DNA of 64,000 nt. Source: Sciurus carolinensis. Its lineage: Eukaryota > Chordata > Mammalia > Rodentia > Sciuridae. The notes beneath the pieces were generated by a model. The model did no database searches. It had not been told where the DNA came from and was given only the letters and a program-made list of their open reading frames with translations. This document shows, piece after piece, positions 12,700 through 24,770 of this stretch. The stretch is from the NCBI RefSeq assembly GCF_902686445.1, contig NW_025920104.1, forward strand, positions 1,116,001 to 1,180,000, read 5' to 3'. Position 1 is the stretch's first letter; every line of letters starts with the position of its first letter. Made by a program: the position numbers and the translations under genes.

Positions 12700-13680
12700 T
12701 CAATGTATGTTTTTGGGCCGGAGTTGGGGCCCACAAGCCAGAGCCCACCCAACCTGCGGGTGCCCCAGGCCTGTGACTACCCTTGCCCACCGAGGAGGCG
12801 CCCTCGGCCTGTGCCCATCCGACCTTCCCCTTCTGGACTCACCAGCAGGCCAGCCCCACTATCCCCTCACGGTGCCCAGCCCCATCGCCCCCTACCTTGA
12901 GCAGCGCGCAAAACTAATGCAACTGGAATCCTGCAGCATCCACCATCCAAGGTCTCCTGGGCTGAACCTTGCCGCCCATCGCCTCCTGCTGGACCGAGCG
13001 TCTTCCGTGCTGAACGGGGCCCACGGAGTCCGCACCGGTGTTGCGGCCAGGAGCGATCCCCTGCGGACTCTCCTCCAGTTCAGGGGGCGCTGCGCCGCAG
13101 TTGATCACGGAGTGCCAAGAGCCCTGAGCACCCGTGAGGGCAGGGCCATGGCGGCTGCCCCTCAGCGGGAACGAAGTCAGCAGGGGCTGGGCGGGCCAAA
13201 GAGCGGCGTCTGGAGCCCTCGAAGGGCGGGCGAGGGTGGGGGCTGTTGAGGACAAACACTGCACGACGCTTCTTCTCTAACTGTTGGCAGCTCTCACTGA
13301 TAACCCCGCGAAGGATCTGGAATGAGACGCTGTGTGGCCGCCACGCCCCACGCACAGGCCATACGCACGTGAAGCTGCTGCCCGACGCGGATTGTTGGAG
13401 AGAGGTAGCTCTGTCCTGGGCCCGCCCCCTGGCGTTTGCCTATTTTCAAACTCGCCCCGCCTGCCAGCCTGGAATTTTGCTGGGGACCTTGCGTCTTGCT
13501 GCACCAGCTCCCCCTAGGCACCTGAGGTGGAACCTGCAGCCGGCACAGTCTTGCCTGCTCTGCTACTGCGGGATACTGTGTCATGCTTGCACAAAGTTGG
13601 GCCACCTCGCCCTGCTGTAGGCTGTCGGTGCCCAGGTGCTGTGGGCGAGGTGGAGCAAAGGTAGCACAGAGGGAGCTGTG
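12700..13680. promoter_or_regulatory. CpG island, likely promoter
   Basis: Base composition changes abruptly from AT-rich to strongly GC-rich with many retained CpG dinucleotides. GC boxes of the Sp1/KLF type lie at 13189-13195 (gggcggg), 13224-13230 (gggcggg) and about 13421-13429 (cccgccccc, minus orientation). No TATA box stands out. A strong start context, gccATGGcgg at about 13146, opens a short frame beginning M-A-A-A that ends at 13249. It could be the beginning of a first exon, but no convincing splice donor closes it. Retained CpGs in a mammal usually mean germline hypomethylation and promoter activity. The gene served, and its direction, cannot be told from this window. Confidence 0.6.
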
Positions 13681-13689
13681 AGAAAATGA

Positions 13690-15400
13690 AAGGGGAAAGA
13701 TCGAAGAGGAGCAGCAGTGACTTCTCTCACTGAAGGATTAGATGACTAAAGAATCTGTCCGTCAAAATACAATTGACAGTTTTTTTTTTAAAAATGATAA
13801 AAAGTAGTATTTGTCGTGATAATATGTCATAATTTTAAGGAATGAGTTTATATGCCCTACTCAATTTCAAAGAGAAGCATGATTCTTTTTTAAAGGCCTA
13901 GAAAAAAAACTATAAAGTTTTATGTATCATTTTAATTTTTACAAAACTGAGAAGTTTTTACATTGGAAATATACTTTTTAATTTTTAGAGACAAAACTAA
14001 AATCTATAAAAAGGTGGTAGAATTATTGCATACAATTTAAAATATTCCTAAAATAAAATATTTAATCGAATAATGACAACTTTAAAATCTTATCAGTACC
14101 ATAAATATCTTTTTTTAATATTAAAAAGGGATAAAGAAATTTAGTATGTGTTGAGAACAATGTGTCAAAATATATAACAAGACCTAAAATATCAAATTTA
14201 ACATTATTTTAGATAGATTTTATTTCAACTACAGGGAGAGGATAATGGTGGAATTGCTTTTAAGATGTCTGGTATGAAATGGCAAATCCAATTCTGAAAA
14301 TTGTATTTTAATAGATATTGTGACTCAGCTTCCTATTGTTTCAAATGGTGTTGCTTTTGACATTTTAGATAAGATAACTTATCTTAAGATAACATAAGAT
14401 AAGATAAGATAAGATAACATATATATGGTGAATACATATATGAAAAATTAAAAATTGCTTTAAATTTCTTATAATACAAATATGAATTTTAAAAGGAAAT
14501 AAAAATATGTAGCTAAGTAATACCATGTACCTGAGATCTTGTCTAAAAATTGGGCTGAAATAAATATACTTAACAGGTTTTCATGATTATAAATGATAAT
14601 GTTTCAATGTTTTGTGGTCATTTACACTGTCTTTTTTGTACAAGAATGTCAGTTGATAGTTCCTTTTGATGTTAAGGTAATTAAAGATCTCATAGAGGAA
14701 GATTATGGACAAAGGTAGTATCATGAGTTATTTCCAGGTGAAAAATCCAAAGAATGCAAGCTCTCTTTATCTTTCCATCTACATTCCTAGCATGTGCTTT
14801 CTACCAGTCACAAGGTGACTGGCAGCACTTCAGTAGTTCTCTCTTCCCACATTTACTAAAAAGAAAGAAGAGAACCAAAGGAAATTTATCTCCACTTCTC
14901 TGTTTTTGACAAAAATTAAATTATTTTTCTTTGAAGGATAAAAGACCACATCTTTACTCCAGGATTACCAACACAAGTAATCTCAATTCTACTATGCCTG
15001 CCAGAGGTAAAGTGTAAACAGATTGCTAACTGACTTAGATTGTTCCTTTGGGGTGGATAACTGACATCTAACCAAAATCAAGCGTCCATTGGTGAAGAAA
15101 AAGGAATGGGAAGGCAAGTGTCATTCTTGGTAAGAAAACATATATGCTAAGAAATAAATCACTAGCCTGTTTAGTAAAAGATTATCTTTGATAGTCCAAA
15201 AAATGGGAAGGTATTTTTAAAAATACCATCTAACTGGACATGATATAAAGCAGGACAAATAAAATTCTTACTTCCTTCAGATGGAGCAGTAAGAAGATTA
15301 AAAATATCCAAAGGAGATAAATCAGTGTACAATTTCTTGAACAAATAACTGTAATATTTTGATATATTCAAGAAAAGAGGGCTTTTTATCATATGTTTTA
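13690..15400. other. AT-rich DNA, no gene recognised
   Basis: Apart from the GATAA repeat near 14.4 kb (listed separately), nothing is recognised. The stretch is rich in poly-A/T runs and has no sizeable open frame. Confidence 0.4.
14367..14418. repeat. (GATAA)n microsatellite with inverted part
   Basis: It reads 'agataagataacttatctta' and then several direct copies of gataa. The cttatc portion is the reverse complement of gataag, so the locus contains both orientations of the WGATAR motif bound by GATA factors. It is most simply a microsatellite. Confidence 0.85.
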
Positions 15401-15409
15401 TGATTACAT

Positions 15410-15471
15410 AACACACACACACACACACACACATACACACACTCACACACACACACACACACACAAACACA
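15410..15471. repeat. (AC)n microsatellite
   Basis: About 60 bp of AC repeats with a few interruptions (acat, actc, acaa). It abuts the SINE that follows on the minus strand, as expected for a simple repeat grown from a SINE A-rich tail. Confidence 0.95.
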
Positions 15472-15666
15472 CCAGGGTTCTAACCCATCAGTGCTAAATC
15501 ACTAAGCCTCATTCCTAGCCCTTTACACTTTACATTTTGATACAGGGTCTCCCTAAGTTGCTTAGCACCTTGTAAGTTTCTGAGGCTGGTCTTGAACTTG
15601 CAATCCTTCTGCCTCAGCCTCCACAGCCACTGGGATCACAGGCCTGTGTCACCACCCCTGGCTGAG
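15472..15666 (-). mobile_element. 7SL/ID composite SINE
   Basis: On the plus strand the ID half is inverted ('cactaagcctcattcctagc'), followed by 'acagggtctccctaagttgc', 'tctgaggctggtcttgaact' and 'ctcagcctccacagccactg'. These are the reverse complement of the 7SL-type half. The AC microsatellite takes the place of its A-rich tail. Confidence 0.85.
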
Positions 15667-15789
15667 TAGATATTATGTATAGGACAGCTTTTTGTCAAGA
15701 ACAATCTGCAATATCAGGGAAATTATAGCAAAATATCTAAAAACATGATCAAATAAATAAAATGAATACTGATAATGGCCCTGAGTATT

Positions 15790-16115
15790 TCTTATTCATT
15801 GCTTATGGAAATAACAAATAGCACAGCCCCTTTGGAAGATTTTTGGGAAGTTTCTGGCAATAGAGAAATATAATTACCATTTTATCCAGTCAATAACAAG
15901 CTTGTTATGAACCCATATTTGTCAAACTTGTGTCCACACGAAAAACTGCATGATTATGGCAATTTTACTATAATTGCCAAAACTTAGAAGCAATGACAAG
16001 TTCTTCGATAAATAAAAGGATATTCAAACAGTGGTACATTGAAACACTGGAATAATACTCATTGCTAAAATAATATTCATGCATTTTACCAAGTAAAATA
16101 AATCAATCTGAAAAG
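15790..16115 (+). mobile_element. Old L1 ORF2 3' fragment
   Basis: Phrases such as 'gtgtccacacgaaaaactgc', 'ctataattgccaaaacttag' and 'gataaataaaaggatattca' match the end of L1 ORF2 in order ('...aattgccaaaacctggaagcaacc...gataaataaactgtgg'). It is heavily diverged and of an ancient subfamily. Part of it recurs at 16411-16471. Confidence 0.65.
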
Positions 16116-16410
16116 ACTGGCTACTGGATGACCCTTCTATATGCATTTTCACCCTCAAAATACATACAAACCTGCTTCACCTATGAGACAGGCAGACCTA
16201 TGGCATTGCTCTCCTCTGAGGGTGCCCAGAATGCAGGAGGAGTTCAATACACACATGTTCTGTAAGTGATAATCCTAAAGGGTCTCTGATCTCCTGAGAT
16301 CACTGACAGAAGAGTACTTGGGAAGAATGAGCTCAGCACTCACAGTGGATAGCACCTATAGATGCACATTCCTATTTTCATTTGCCTCCCCCAAACTTCC
16401 TCCTCAGTAG

Positions 16411-16471
16411 ATTGAAACAATGGACTAGTATTCACTACTAAAATGACATTCATGCATTTTACCAAGTGAAA
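16411..16471 (+). repeat. Second copy of the 16038-16099 segment
   Basis: 'attgaaacaatggactagta' ... 'cattcatgcattttaccaag' repeats 'attgaaacactggaataata' ... 'attcatgcattttaccaag', 373 bp upstream and in the same orientation. Mismatches are scattered. It is either a duplication of an old L1 piece or two overlapping L1 fragments. Confidence 0.7.
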
Positions 16472-16479
16472 GTGGTAAC

Positions 16480-18500
16480 CATAAAATGGGAGGGAAGTGC
16501 CAGAAAATTTGATTTTATTGTTCCACATGAATGCTATTCAATTTTCCAAGTGGGAACCCTGAAAATGATAATTGAATGTTGTCTTATCTTGTCTAGGTTC
16601 ATCCCTTCTAGTGGTTTCCTGCTGGTAAACAACTGAAAACACAAAAGGCACAAAACAGGAGGCAGTGGAGTGCAGCGTGGTGTGCACTTGCCACTCCCAG
16701 GCACTGCCTGCGTGGAGGGTTCCACTGGTCTATATACAGACAGGTGACATGGACATAAGGGCCTTTGTTTTCCCTTAAGCAGGTTGGCTCAGGAAGTATG
16801 GTGAGCAGAGTCAAGGAGTGACTTGGCATCAGTGACCCAGCTCCAGAGTTTGGGTTCTTTGTTGACTGCTATGACTGTGTGCACGTAAGGACATAGCACT
16901 ATAACCTTCAGTTACCACTCCTGCTCTGGGAAAGTGGGCAGCAGAGCTTGTCCTTGGTGAGAAATTTCTGGACAATCAGAAACAGTCTTGAATAGCACAC
17001 TAACATAAGAAATCCTGTCTGAGATGATGTGGTTTTCTGTTGTATTTTGCCTTCTTGGAGGAAGTTATCATATTCCATTAGTGATGACTTGAGATACTGC
17101 ATAGAGAAAAGATGTGACTAGTGAATATAACAGGTGACCCTCCTGCAACTGCTTTGAATTGTGAGAGTAGCTGGAGAGGTCATTTTGTCATGATCACTCA
17201 CCCATAAATACCTGCAATGCTCACCCACACCCAGCTTCTTCACTTCCTCTGGGCAGATGATGGAGAGAATGGAAGGAATGGAGAGGTGACTAGGACACAA
17301 GGGGAGATCACCACAGAACTGGACTTCTGACCCTGCAGAGTGGAGACAAAAGGCCCATTTGCATTTCACAGGTTTTCCACACTCAGGAGACCAAAGCTGA
17401 CGAGTGATGCCTCTGTCTGCACCACAGTCTCAACAGCTTTCTGTCTTCATGTTTTCTGCACAGTGGCCAAAGTGCCCAGGGGTACTCAGTTCCCTAACTG
17501 TCAGATGTGGTCAGTGAGACAAAAACCAAGAGCTCAAGAAGGCATCTGTACATCCTGGGGGTGTGTGCAATTGACATCTGTGCCACTGGAGACCCCTGAG
17601 ACCAGCTTAAGCTGCAGAAGGGCCATGTCAAGGGTCACCATTTGTCTTCCCTGGGCTCAAGTCCTATCTGCTAATACAGAATTCCAATTATCCAGAAAAG
17701 TATTAACTTTCTTGTCCTGATATCCTCAGGGGATGAGTTTTTACACACAGTATTGAATCTGCTGGTATCTCTGTGGTGTGCCCTAGGCACACTCTGCAAC
17801 AGGAGTCAAGTTGTCCCTGTAGAACACCACTGTCTCCCAGAGCCTCTGCTGCCCCCTACCTCACTGCCTTGGTCTGCTTATGGGCTCAGTGGAGGACTCT
17901 GCCACCTCCCATAGAGGAATGGGTCCAATGTGTCTATTCTGGGTGCAGGACTGTGCTGAATCTAAGGACAAGCTCTCTGTCAGGTCATGCTGTAATAAAA
18001 TCATCTGCACTGGCTGGTGCCTTGCTGTCATGCTAAATGTTATTTATTAGTGTTGAAGGAAAGCCATTTCTCTCCTATTATGCAGAGATAGGGACATGGA
18101 GGTGTGCTCCCTGATAAGTCAGTCAGTGACAGGTATCACCAGATACTGCGCAATGTCTTATACATTGAAGTTGCCTAAAGTTTAATTAATAACTTTAAAA
18201 TGTTACAGAAAAATGTTAAATTAGGAAAATGGTCTGCTACGTTAAATGCAGCTCTGAATTCATAAACATAATAAAAAATAAATAACACATAGAAAGTTAA
18301 TATTTATGCATATAGATGAACATGTATGACTTTCTGTTTCTTTATTTCCTTAGAATTGTCGCCTGGAAAAGTACCTGCACTACTTTTGAAACTTCCTATA
18401 GACAGATGCCACCTAGTGTGCACTGTACCAGCAGCTCTAGAGCTATTCAATTAACATGCTGTTAGTGTTTAAAAAAGGAGAACCCAAAACACTAGCTTAA
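16480..18500. other. Unassigned unique sequence
   Basis: Moderate GC with several 60-126-codon open frames on both strands, none with a recognised domain. The segment 17770-18036 ends with an aataaa hexamer near 17995, so it could be the 3' end of an old transcript. Nothing further supports that, and I do not call a gene. Confidence 0.3.
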
Positions 18501-18512
18501 GAGTAGTGCATC

Positions 18513-19150
18513 TGCAAATTGGTGCAACCACTCTGGAAAGCAGTATGGAGACTTCAGAAAAGTTGGAATTGAACCACCACTTGACTCCTCAGCCTATACC
18601 CAAAGGACTAAAAATCAGCATACTACAGTGATGCAGCCACATTAATATTTATATCAGCTCAATTCACAATAGATAAACTGTGGAACCAACCTAGATGCCC
18701 TTCAATAGATAAATGGATAAAGAAGTGGTGTTGTACATATATACAACAGAATATTAATCTTAAAGAAGAATGAAATTATAGCATTTGCAGGTAATTGGAG
18801 GAGTAGAAAAATATCATGCAAAGTGAAATAAGCCAATCCCCCAAAAACAAAGGCCAAATGTTTGCTCTGATATGTGGATGTTGATCCATAATGGGGGGGA
18901 GGGAAGAATGTAGAAAATTTGGATTGTGCAGAAGGGAGGAAAAAGAGGGGAGGAAGTATGGGGGTGGGAAAATGGTGGAATGAGATGGACATTATTGCCC
19001 TATATACATGTATGATTGTATGAATGAGGTGACTCTGCATCATGTACAGAGAAAATGAAAAGTTGTGCTCCATTTGTGTACAATGAGTCAAAATGCATTC
19101 TGCCATCATGTATAACTATAACAAATAATAAGATAATAAATAAAAAAGAC
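18513..19150 (+). mobile_element. 5'-truncated L1 with target duplication
   Basis: It opens inside ORF2 ('tgcaaattggtgcaaccact') and reads through the ORF2 C-terminal coding phrases ('aagaagaatgaaattatagc', 'aagtgaaataagccaatccc') into a purine-rich 3'UTR and an A-rich tail at about 19118-19147. The 9-bp tagtgcatc flanks it at 18504-18512 and 19151-19159 (13 bp with one mismatch), the hallmark of target-primed reverse transcription. Its 3'UTR matches the segment appended to the large L1 at 25.04-25.44 kb, so both come from one L1 subfamily. Confidence 0.93.
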
Positions 19151-19159
19151 TAGTGCATC

Positions 19160-20480
19160 CCAACTACGAATACCATTTGGAGGATTAAATTATAACCTTT
19201 AAGTTGGCTATGGCAGGAGACAGGAAAACAGCAACAGTGCTTCCTCTCAGCACCACCCTCACACACCATTGGCAGGGTCTGCATGGGGTAGGTTATGGTC
19301 AACACTGGTGATCACAGCATGCCAGTTGGGGAGCTGCAAAATACCAGCATCTTTACCTCAGAGGTTTTATTATCCCTGCTGCTCTAAGATGAGATAAATA
19401 AAATTTCAAGATGTAACTTGTTTATAGTTACATATCTAATAAGCCTTCAAATCATATTCAGAGCCAGAGGGGTCCAATCCCCATGTCTGTGGACTTCTAA
19501 AAGACCTACTCTTTGGGCTCTCCAAGTAAGGACAACGGTGGAGGATGCCTCTGGTTACATGAAGTTTCAGCTCTTTCCTCCCTCCTCTTCCTCTCTGTCC
19601 TTTCTTCCCTTCTGGCTTCTCTTCTCTTTCCCTCTCTTCTTTCCTTGGTGAGGCAAGAGGGCAAAAGACACATTTGAGAGTAATAAGATATATACTTGCT
19701 TTCCAGCAATAAGCTTGGATTGGAGAAGATGAGACACTAGGGATAGGAAATGTGAATTGAAATGGCTAAATAGTCAATCATCAGAAAGTAATTTACCTGT
19801 CCTGGAAGGGTCTTGGAGATTCATGGGTTCTGGCACTTTATAGCAAAGACCAAAATATAGGACTTCTTGTGAAACATACAATGGAAAATGCAGAAGCCTC
19901 TCCCTGCTGGAGGATATTTGGACTGAGCCACCTTACTCCATCCATTGCTGCCTTTCCCGAACTTCATAGCATAGATCCATACATTAATTTCAATGCACGC
20001 AGCATTCATAATGTACTGTCTTTGCACTGCTCTTCGAATTGTTTCCTGTGTAAAAATTCCAGCAGAGCAGTCTTGTTCTTCCCTGGGAATGGTCTTGCTA
20101 TTTAAACACACACTTTTCTGTGGTCCCCAGAGCAAAAAGCAGGCTTCTGATGCACTCGCAGAGCAGAGTTTTCATGAGGGGGTTTCTTGATGCACTTGCA
20201 GAGACAGAGTGGAATTATACCATATGATGGTATTTCATGCATTATTCAATAACACTTACATTACTCTTTTGATTTCCACTTACCCAAAACAGATGCTTTC
20301 TTGCTATTAATTCTAATAGCAACACCCAGACTTTCTGAGCTGTATTGGAGGCATTTTTTAAATTTCAGCAGGACCTATCATTTTATTTTACTTACTGGAC
20401 CATATTCAAACACCTCTGTGCTGTGTGAGAGGTTCATATGCTCCTGAAACACTCTACTACATGGGAGGACATACCTTCTA
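19160..20480. other. Unassigned unique sequence
   Basis: It contains a pyrimidine-rich stretch (about 19568-19650, mostly ctt/tcc) that gives mirror-image charged open frames on the minus strand. A 40-bp-spaced short duplication (tgatgcact[c/t]gcagag at 20148 and 20188) is also present. No supported gene. Confidence 0.35.
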
Positions 20481-21420
20481 AAAGGCAAACAGGGCCTGGC
20501 AGGGACGAAGCGCCAGGGAACTGTGGTTATGTAAGTGGTAAGCTGCACTTGGCTAGAGGGCATTGCTGTTTCTCCTCCCCACGGTCGCCTCTGGCCCCAA
20601 AGCATATCTCATTGGGTTTGGGACTCAGACATCCAGAGTCCACAGTGGGAGGAGTCACATGCGAGCGTTCCCAGGCTGCCGGTGTTTTTTGCGCATGCCC
20701 AGCTCTCAGGCGGTGCACGGGCTGGACAGGCAGATGTACAGCGCAGGTCTGGAGCCGCGCCAGCGTTCTGGAGGCCTCGGCATCGTGTAGGGTGTTGGTA
20801 TCTGGTTGCTTCAGAGCTGGCGGAGACACGCTGCCTGCACCATGTGCCACTGTGTTCGCCTGACTGCTGCGCTGCCCTGCCCTCGGGGAAGATCACAGCC
20901 CTTCCCCTCGGGTCAGGTGGACACCCTGTACTTGGGGAAGACCGCCCTCAGGAAAGGCAACTTCCCTCCAGTAAGGTCGCTGCCCGGGGGTAACGCCACC
21001 TACCGCTGCCCTCAGGTAAGACCGCCTCGGTAAGGCCCTAGGGGAAGTCGGCCTCCGGCCCCCGCCCCCGTCAGACGCTGCCCTTGGGGAAGGCCGCCTC
21101 CCTCGGGTAGGCCGCCCTCCAGTAAGGCCTCCACCCTGGGCAGGGATTCAGGTTGGTGTGTCCTGGGGTGGCGGGAGCTCCATCTTAGATGGACCCCAGG
21201 GTTCTGGGCCTGAGGTCAGGCATCTGGGACAGGGAGGCCTCAGGGGTTAGGCACAGATGGACAGGAGGCCAGGGACTCCCTGTGCTCGACCCATCCTGTG
21301 GCAGCGACTGCCATCAGTGATGCACCCTCTCTTGGTAAGGTTGCCACCCTCGGGTCAGGCCACCCTCAGGGTCAGGGCAAGGCAAGGCGGGGCGGGGTGG
21401 GGCATTACGGGAAGGCAGCT
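20480..21420. promoter_or_regulatory. Second GC-rich/CpG island
   Basis: The region is GC-rich with many CpGs between AT-rich flanks. The left part (20480-20870) looks like ordinary island sequence. The right part is a degenerate tandem array, listed separately. Overlapping open frames on both strands are a by-product of low stop-codon density in GC-rich DNA and have no recognisable domain. It could be a promoter, or an island maintained by the repeat array. Confidence 0.5.
20876..21385. repeat. Degenerate GC-rich minisatellite
   Basis: Short units resembling 'ccctcgggtaaggccgcc' recur with variations: cttggggaagaccgccctca, cctccagtaaggtcgctgcc, cctcaggtaagaccgcctc, cctcgggtaggccgccctcc, ctccagtaaggcctccaccc, and further copies near 21330-21370. 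Spacing varies from about 18 to 30 bp. Many units contain GTAAG-type words. Confidence 0.7.
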
Positions 21421-21688
21421 CAGGGGGATCAACAATGACCTTTTCCCCATCCAGTGGCATGCTTTTTCACTCTTAATGGTATTTTATAATTGATTTTGAA
21501 GGGTGTGCACACGTAGAATGGTGTGCATCTAAGAACAGCTCAGTGAAACATCACTAGCCTGGATATGTTTGAATAAACTGACCAAGAAACAGAGTATTGG
21601 CAGAAAACTCACCACACTTGTTGGTACCTTCTGATACACAAAGGATTTCAGTGTGCTCTGCTAAATCAGTCTTTTCTTTTAAATTTGT

Positions 21689-21690
<2 letters not shown>

Positions 21691-21725
<35 letters not shown>
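21691..21725 (-). repeat. Poly(T) tract
   Basis: About 35 consecutive T. It could be the A-tail of a minus-strand retroposon, but the sequence on its right does not show a SINE head directly. Confidence 0.9.
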
Positions 21726-21726
<1 letters not shown>

Positions 21727-21914
21727 TAAGCTTGACAAATCTTTTCTAAGTTCATTACGATATGGCCTTACATTTTCTTTGAAAAATCTTTACTGTTCCA
21801 CTTTCTGAAGTTTTAAGTCCATAATTCTTCTAGGATCATTTATTGGACAATCCTTATCCATGGGAGATTTTTTTTTTAGATATTTTTTAATGGTCAATGG
21901 GTCCATTTTATTTA

Positions 21915-21998
21915 TTTACATGTGGTTCTGAGTATCTATCCCAGGGCCTCACACATGCCAGGCAAGTGTGCTCCCACTAACCACAACTCCAGCTCTGT
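21915..21998 (-). mobile_element. ID-type SINE fragment
   Basis: 'cccagggcctcacacatgcc', 'aggcaagtgtgctcccacta' and 'accacaactccagctct' are the reverse complement of the ID head and B-box region. Confidence 0.7.
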
Positions 21999-22689
21999 AG
22001 GAGATACCTTCTTTGGGCTCTAAACATATTGCTTTTTCCTCATTGAAGCACATTAGACTGTTTGCTTTATTAAAGGAGATTACTTGCAACTCCTGTTTGG
22101 CTTCTCCCTATTGCCAGATCCACCGCTGGTTGTGTTTAGGGATCATTAGGAAGTAAAATGGGTTCCTTGGAAACAAGCACTGTGATACTGCTGCAGATGG
22201 TCATGTAACCAAGATGGATACTGATTGACAGGGGCAGGGGAGCTTCTTGTATAGCATGGGCATGCTGGACACAGGGATGCACAGCCTATGCAGGAAGAGC
22301 AGGCTGGTGCCTGATTTCATCATGTTATGCAGCGTGACACAGGATTTGAAATTCATGAATTGTTTATTCTAGACTCTTGTTTAATATTTTTGGTTTCTAT
22401 TTGACAATGGGTCATGAGCTTGGAAAGATAGTACCTAATGGAAGAGAACAATTGTATATACTGTGAGGTACAAATAAAAACATTATTTTAGATCAACCTA
22501 GACCTTTTCACTGAAGAAACAATGCCCTCCTTAGTGACACCATTTTATCCATTAACCATACATATGTGGGTCTATTTCCAGACTGAGTAGATAGAAGAGT
22601 TACACTGCCCCAACCATTTAATTATGCTGGAACTAATGACAAACTATATTGAATAATATAATTTTATGGTAAGCTTTTACTTCCAAGAA

Positions 22690-23235
22690 TGGCAATCTTC
22701 CAACTTTGTTTTTGTTCTTCAAGATTGTCTTTACTCTTCTTACTTCTGTTAATTTCCACAGAAATTATAGAATTAACTTGTCCATTTTTTTAAAGTGCTC
22801 TTGGGGTTGGATAGGGATTACATTGAATCTAACATAAATTGGGGATGAACTGAAATCATGCTATACTGAAAAATTTATTCTATGAATATTTTACATCTTC
22901 ATTTATTTAGATCTTCTTTAACTTTCTCAATATTTCTTGGTTTTGTATGGGTTTTACTTTTCTTTTGTAAGACTTATCCCAAGGATTTCCTATTTCATGT
23001 TATTGAAATGGTTTTTATTTTTTGTTTTTATTTCCTAATTATTTGTTACTGGTTTAGAACAATTGATTTTCGAATAGTAACCTCACAAGATTTCCTTCAA
23101 ACACAATTATGTCTTTGCAAATAATATTTTTTTACCTATTCAGTCATTATACCTATATAATTTTTCTATGAGTCTTATTAATGCAAATTCATACTTCTTG
23201 GCACCTTTTAATTAGTCTGTGATATTCTGCTTAAT
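22690..23235 (-). mobile_element. Old L1 ORF2 fragment
   Basis: In antisense it parallels the RT/3' part of L1 ORF2: 'gggattacattgaatctaac', 'cttatcccaaggatttccta' and 'ttgaaatggtttttattttt' correspond to 'ggaatagcattgaatctata', 'gtattcctaggtattttatt' and 'ctattgtgaatgggattgca'. No open frame survives on the minus strand. Confidence 0.6.
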
Positions 23236-24620
23236 TTGAAGAAATCAGTAGAAATGCTTACTATGAATTTTCCATGAAAATGTTAGAACATATAAATGGT
23301 TTCCTTAGACTCAAGGTCTCATAATCTCCATTTCTTTTTCTGTGTAATTCATTGTTGAGGACTCAGACTATATTTGTGGGTGTACCTATTCTTTCAAAAT
23401 TGGTTTCTTAGCATGTGACAACTTACATTGAGAATTTATAACTGGAAAATATGAAAGACTCTGCTTGTTGGACAGAATTTGGGAATCTGCAGTTCTCTTA
23501 TTTGTTTTTGTTTTTGTTTTTTTCCTGAAATCTTAAATTTCAATGAATTTATCCCAAATGTAATTCCATAACTGAATCTGGATCTGTAAATTCAGATCCT
23601 GTAAAGGTATGTTAATAATCTGAAAACCTGAGATATGATTTGGAAAGTATTTGTGCACTGATAAATTTCCCTGTTGAGGAGTGGGAAGTGTCTGGAGGTT
23701 TAAAGCAACAGTTTGATTGAATAGAACAATAAATGCCAAGGTGAATGCATTCTTTTTTCACTTTCTTTCTCAACTACTATAAAAATATAGAAAACAGAGA
23801 TCATGTTTCTCCTTAACATTTCAGAGCTCTGCAGACAGGAAAATACAACCCAATAGAGATCATTTCTGGAAACCTGGAGAAGATGTGTTGATGTTTTGTG
23901 GCATTTCTTTCAATGACATGTAAAGCATGTCATGGCAGTGTCACAGTGAAGTGCCATGATAAAGCCCAAATACTGTGCCTTCTGGGGAAACTCAGAAAAG
24001 GGACCATTTGCCATACACACACAGAGGGTCATTTATTATGAAGCCTTAACTTTTATCTCCAAATGCTGCCTGGGCTGTGAGTACTTTGCAGTGGACCAAT
24101 GCACAGAACATGAGATTTAATGCAGATGCTATGTGCAAATCTAACGTGATTTATGTAATATAAATAACATGTAGAAGAGTGTCATACACTTAGGGACTCT
24201 CATGCATATATACCCTGCTGTGTGGCAGGATTTGAGTTGGTGAAGCTTCAGACTGACGGCAGGAGGCACTGTTGAGGAAGTCCAGGGAGCTCTGGGCTGG
24301 GAGTCAGATGGCTCTATCTTTACCACTGCTTTGTCACTATCAGCACAGATATTATCTCCTTTATCCTCAAAAATGTGATATAGAAAGTATCATCTACATT
24401 CACTGGATGATAAATTTGATGTTCCAATAAATTCGACTGTCTGTTCCAGATGATTTAGCTAGGATTACTGAAGATAATCCTTGTACACTTGGTATCAAAT
24501 GCAATGATTTATTTTAAGACACACTTGTACTTTAAATCAAACCTTACATATCCCTCCATCCTACACTTGCACAGTTATTATTATGACATAAACATTGCTC
24601 TCAATTTTTATTATCATTAA
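23236..24620. other. AT-rich DNA, no gene recognised
   Basis: No supported gene. The segment near 24285-24430 ('gggagtcagatggctctatc' ... 'ttatcctcaaaaatgtgata') may be a remnant MIR, too diverged to assert. Confidence 0.35.
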
Positions 24621-24626
24621 AACATT

Positions 24627-24770
24627 TTGCTAGGCATGAGGTGCACATGATTGACTAAGGCAAGAGCATAGCAAGCTTGAAGCCAGTCTCAGCAACTTGT
24701 TGAAACCCTTTCTCAAAATGAAAAGTGAAAATGACCAGGGATATAAAGCACCCATGTATCCCTCAAAATA
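24627..24770 (+). mobile_element. 7SL/ID composite SINE, diverged
   Basis: 'ttgctaggcatgaggtgcac', 'gaagccagtctcagcaactt', 'tgaaaccctttctcaaaatg' and 'agggatataaagcacccatg' follow the order of the composite SINE, with the left half missing its central part. Confidence 0.65.

Noticed and set aside
12661..13620. Several overlapping open frames on both strands as genes
   Set aside because: GC-rich sequence has few stop codons by chance; the frames overlap one another in all phases and show no domain.
20438..21033. Open frames of 75-152 codons in the second CpG island
   Set aside because: Same reason: overlapping frames on both strands in GC-rich, partly tandem-repeated DNA with no recognisable protein motif.
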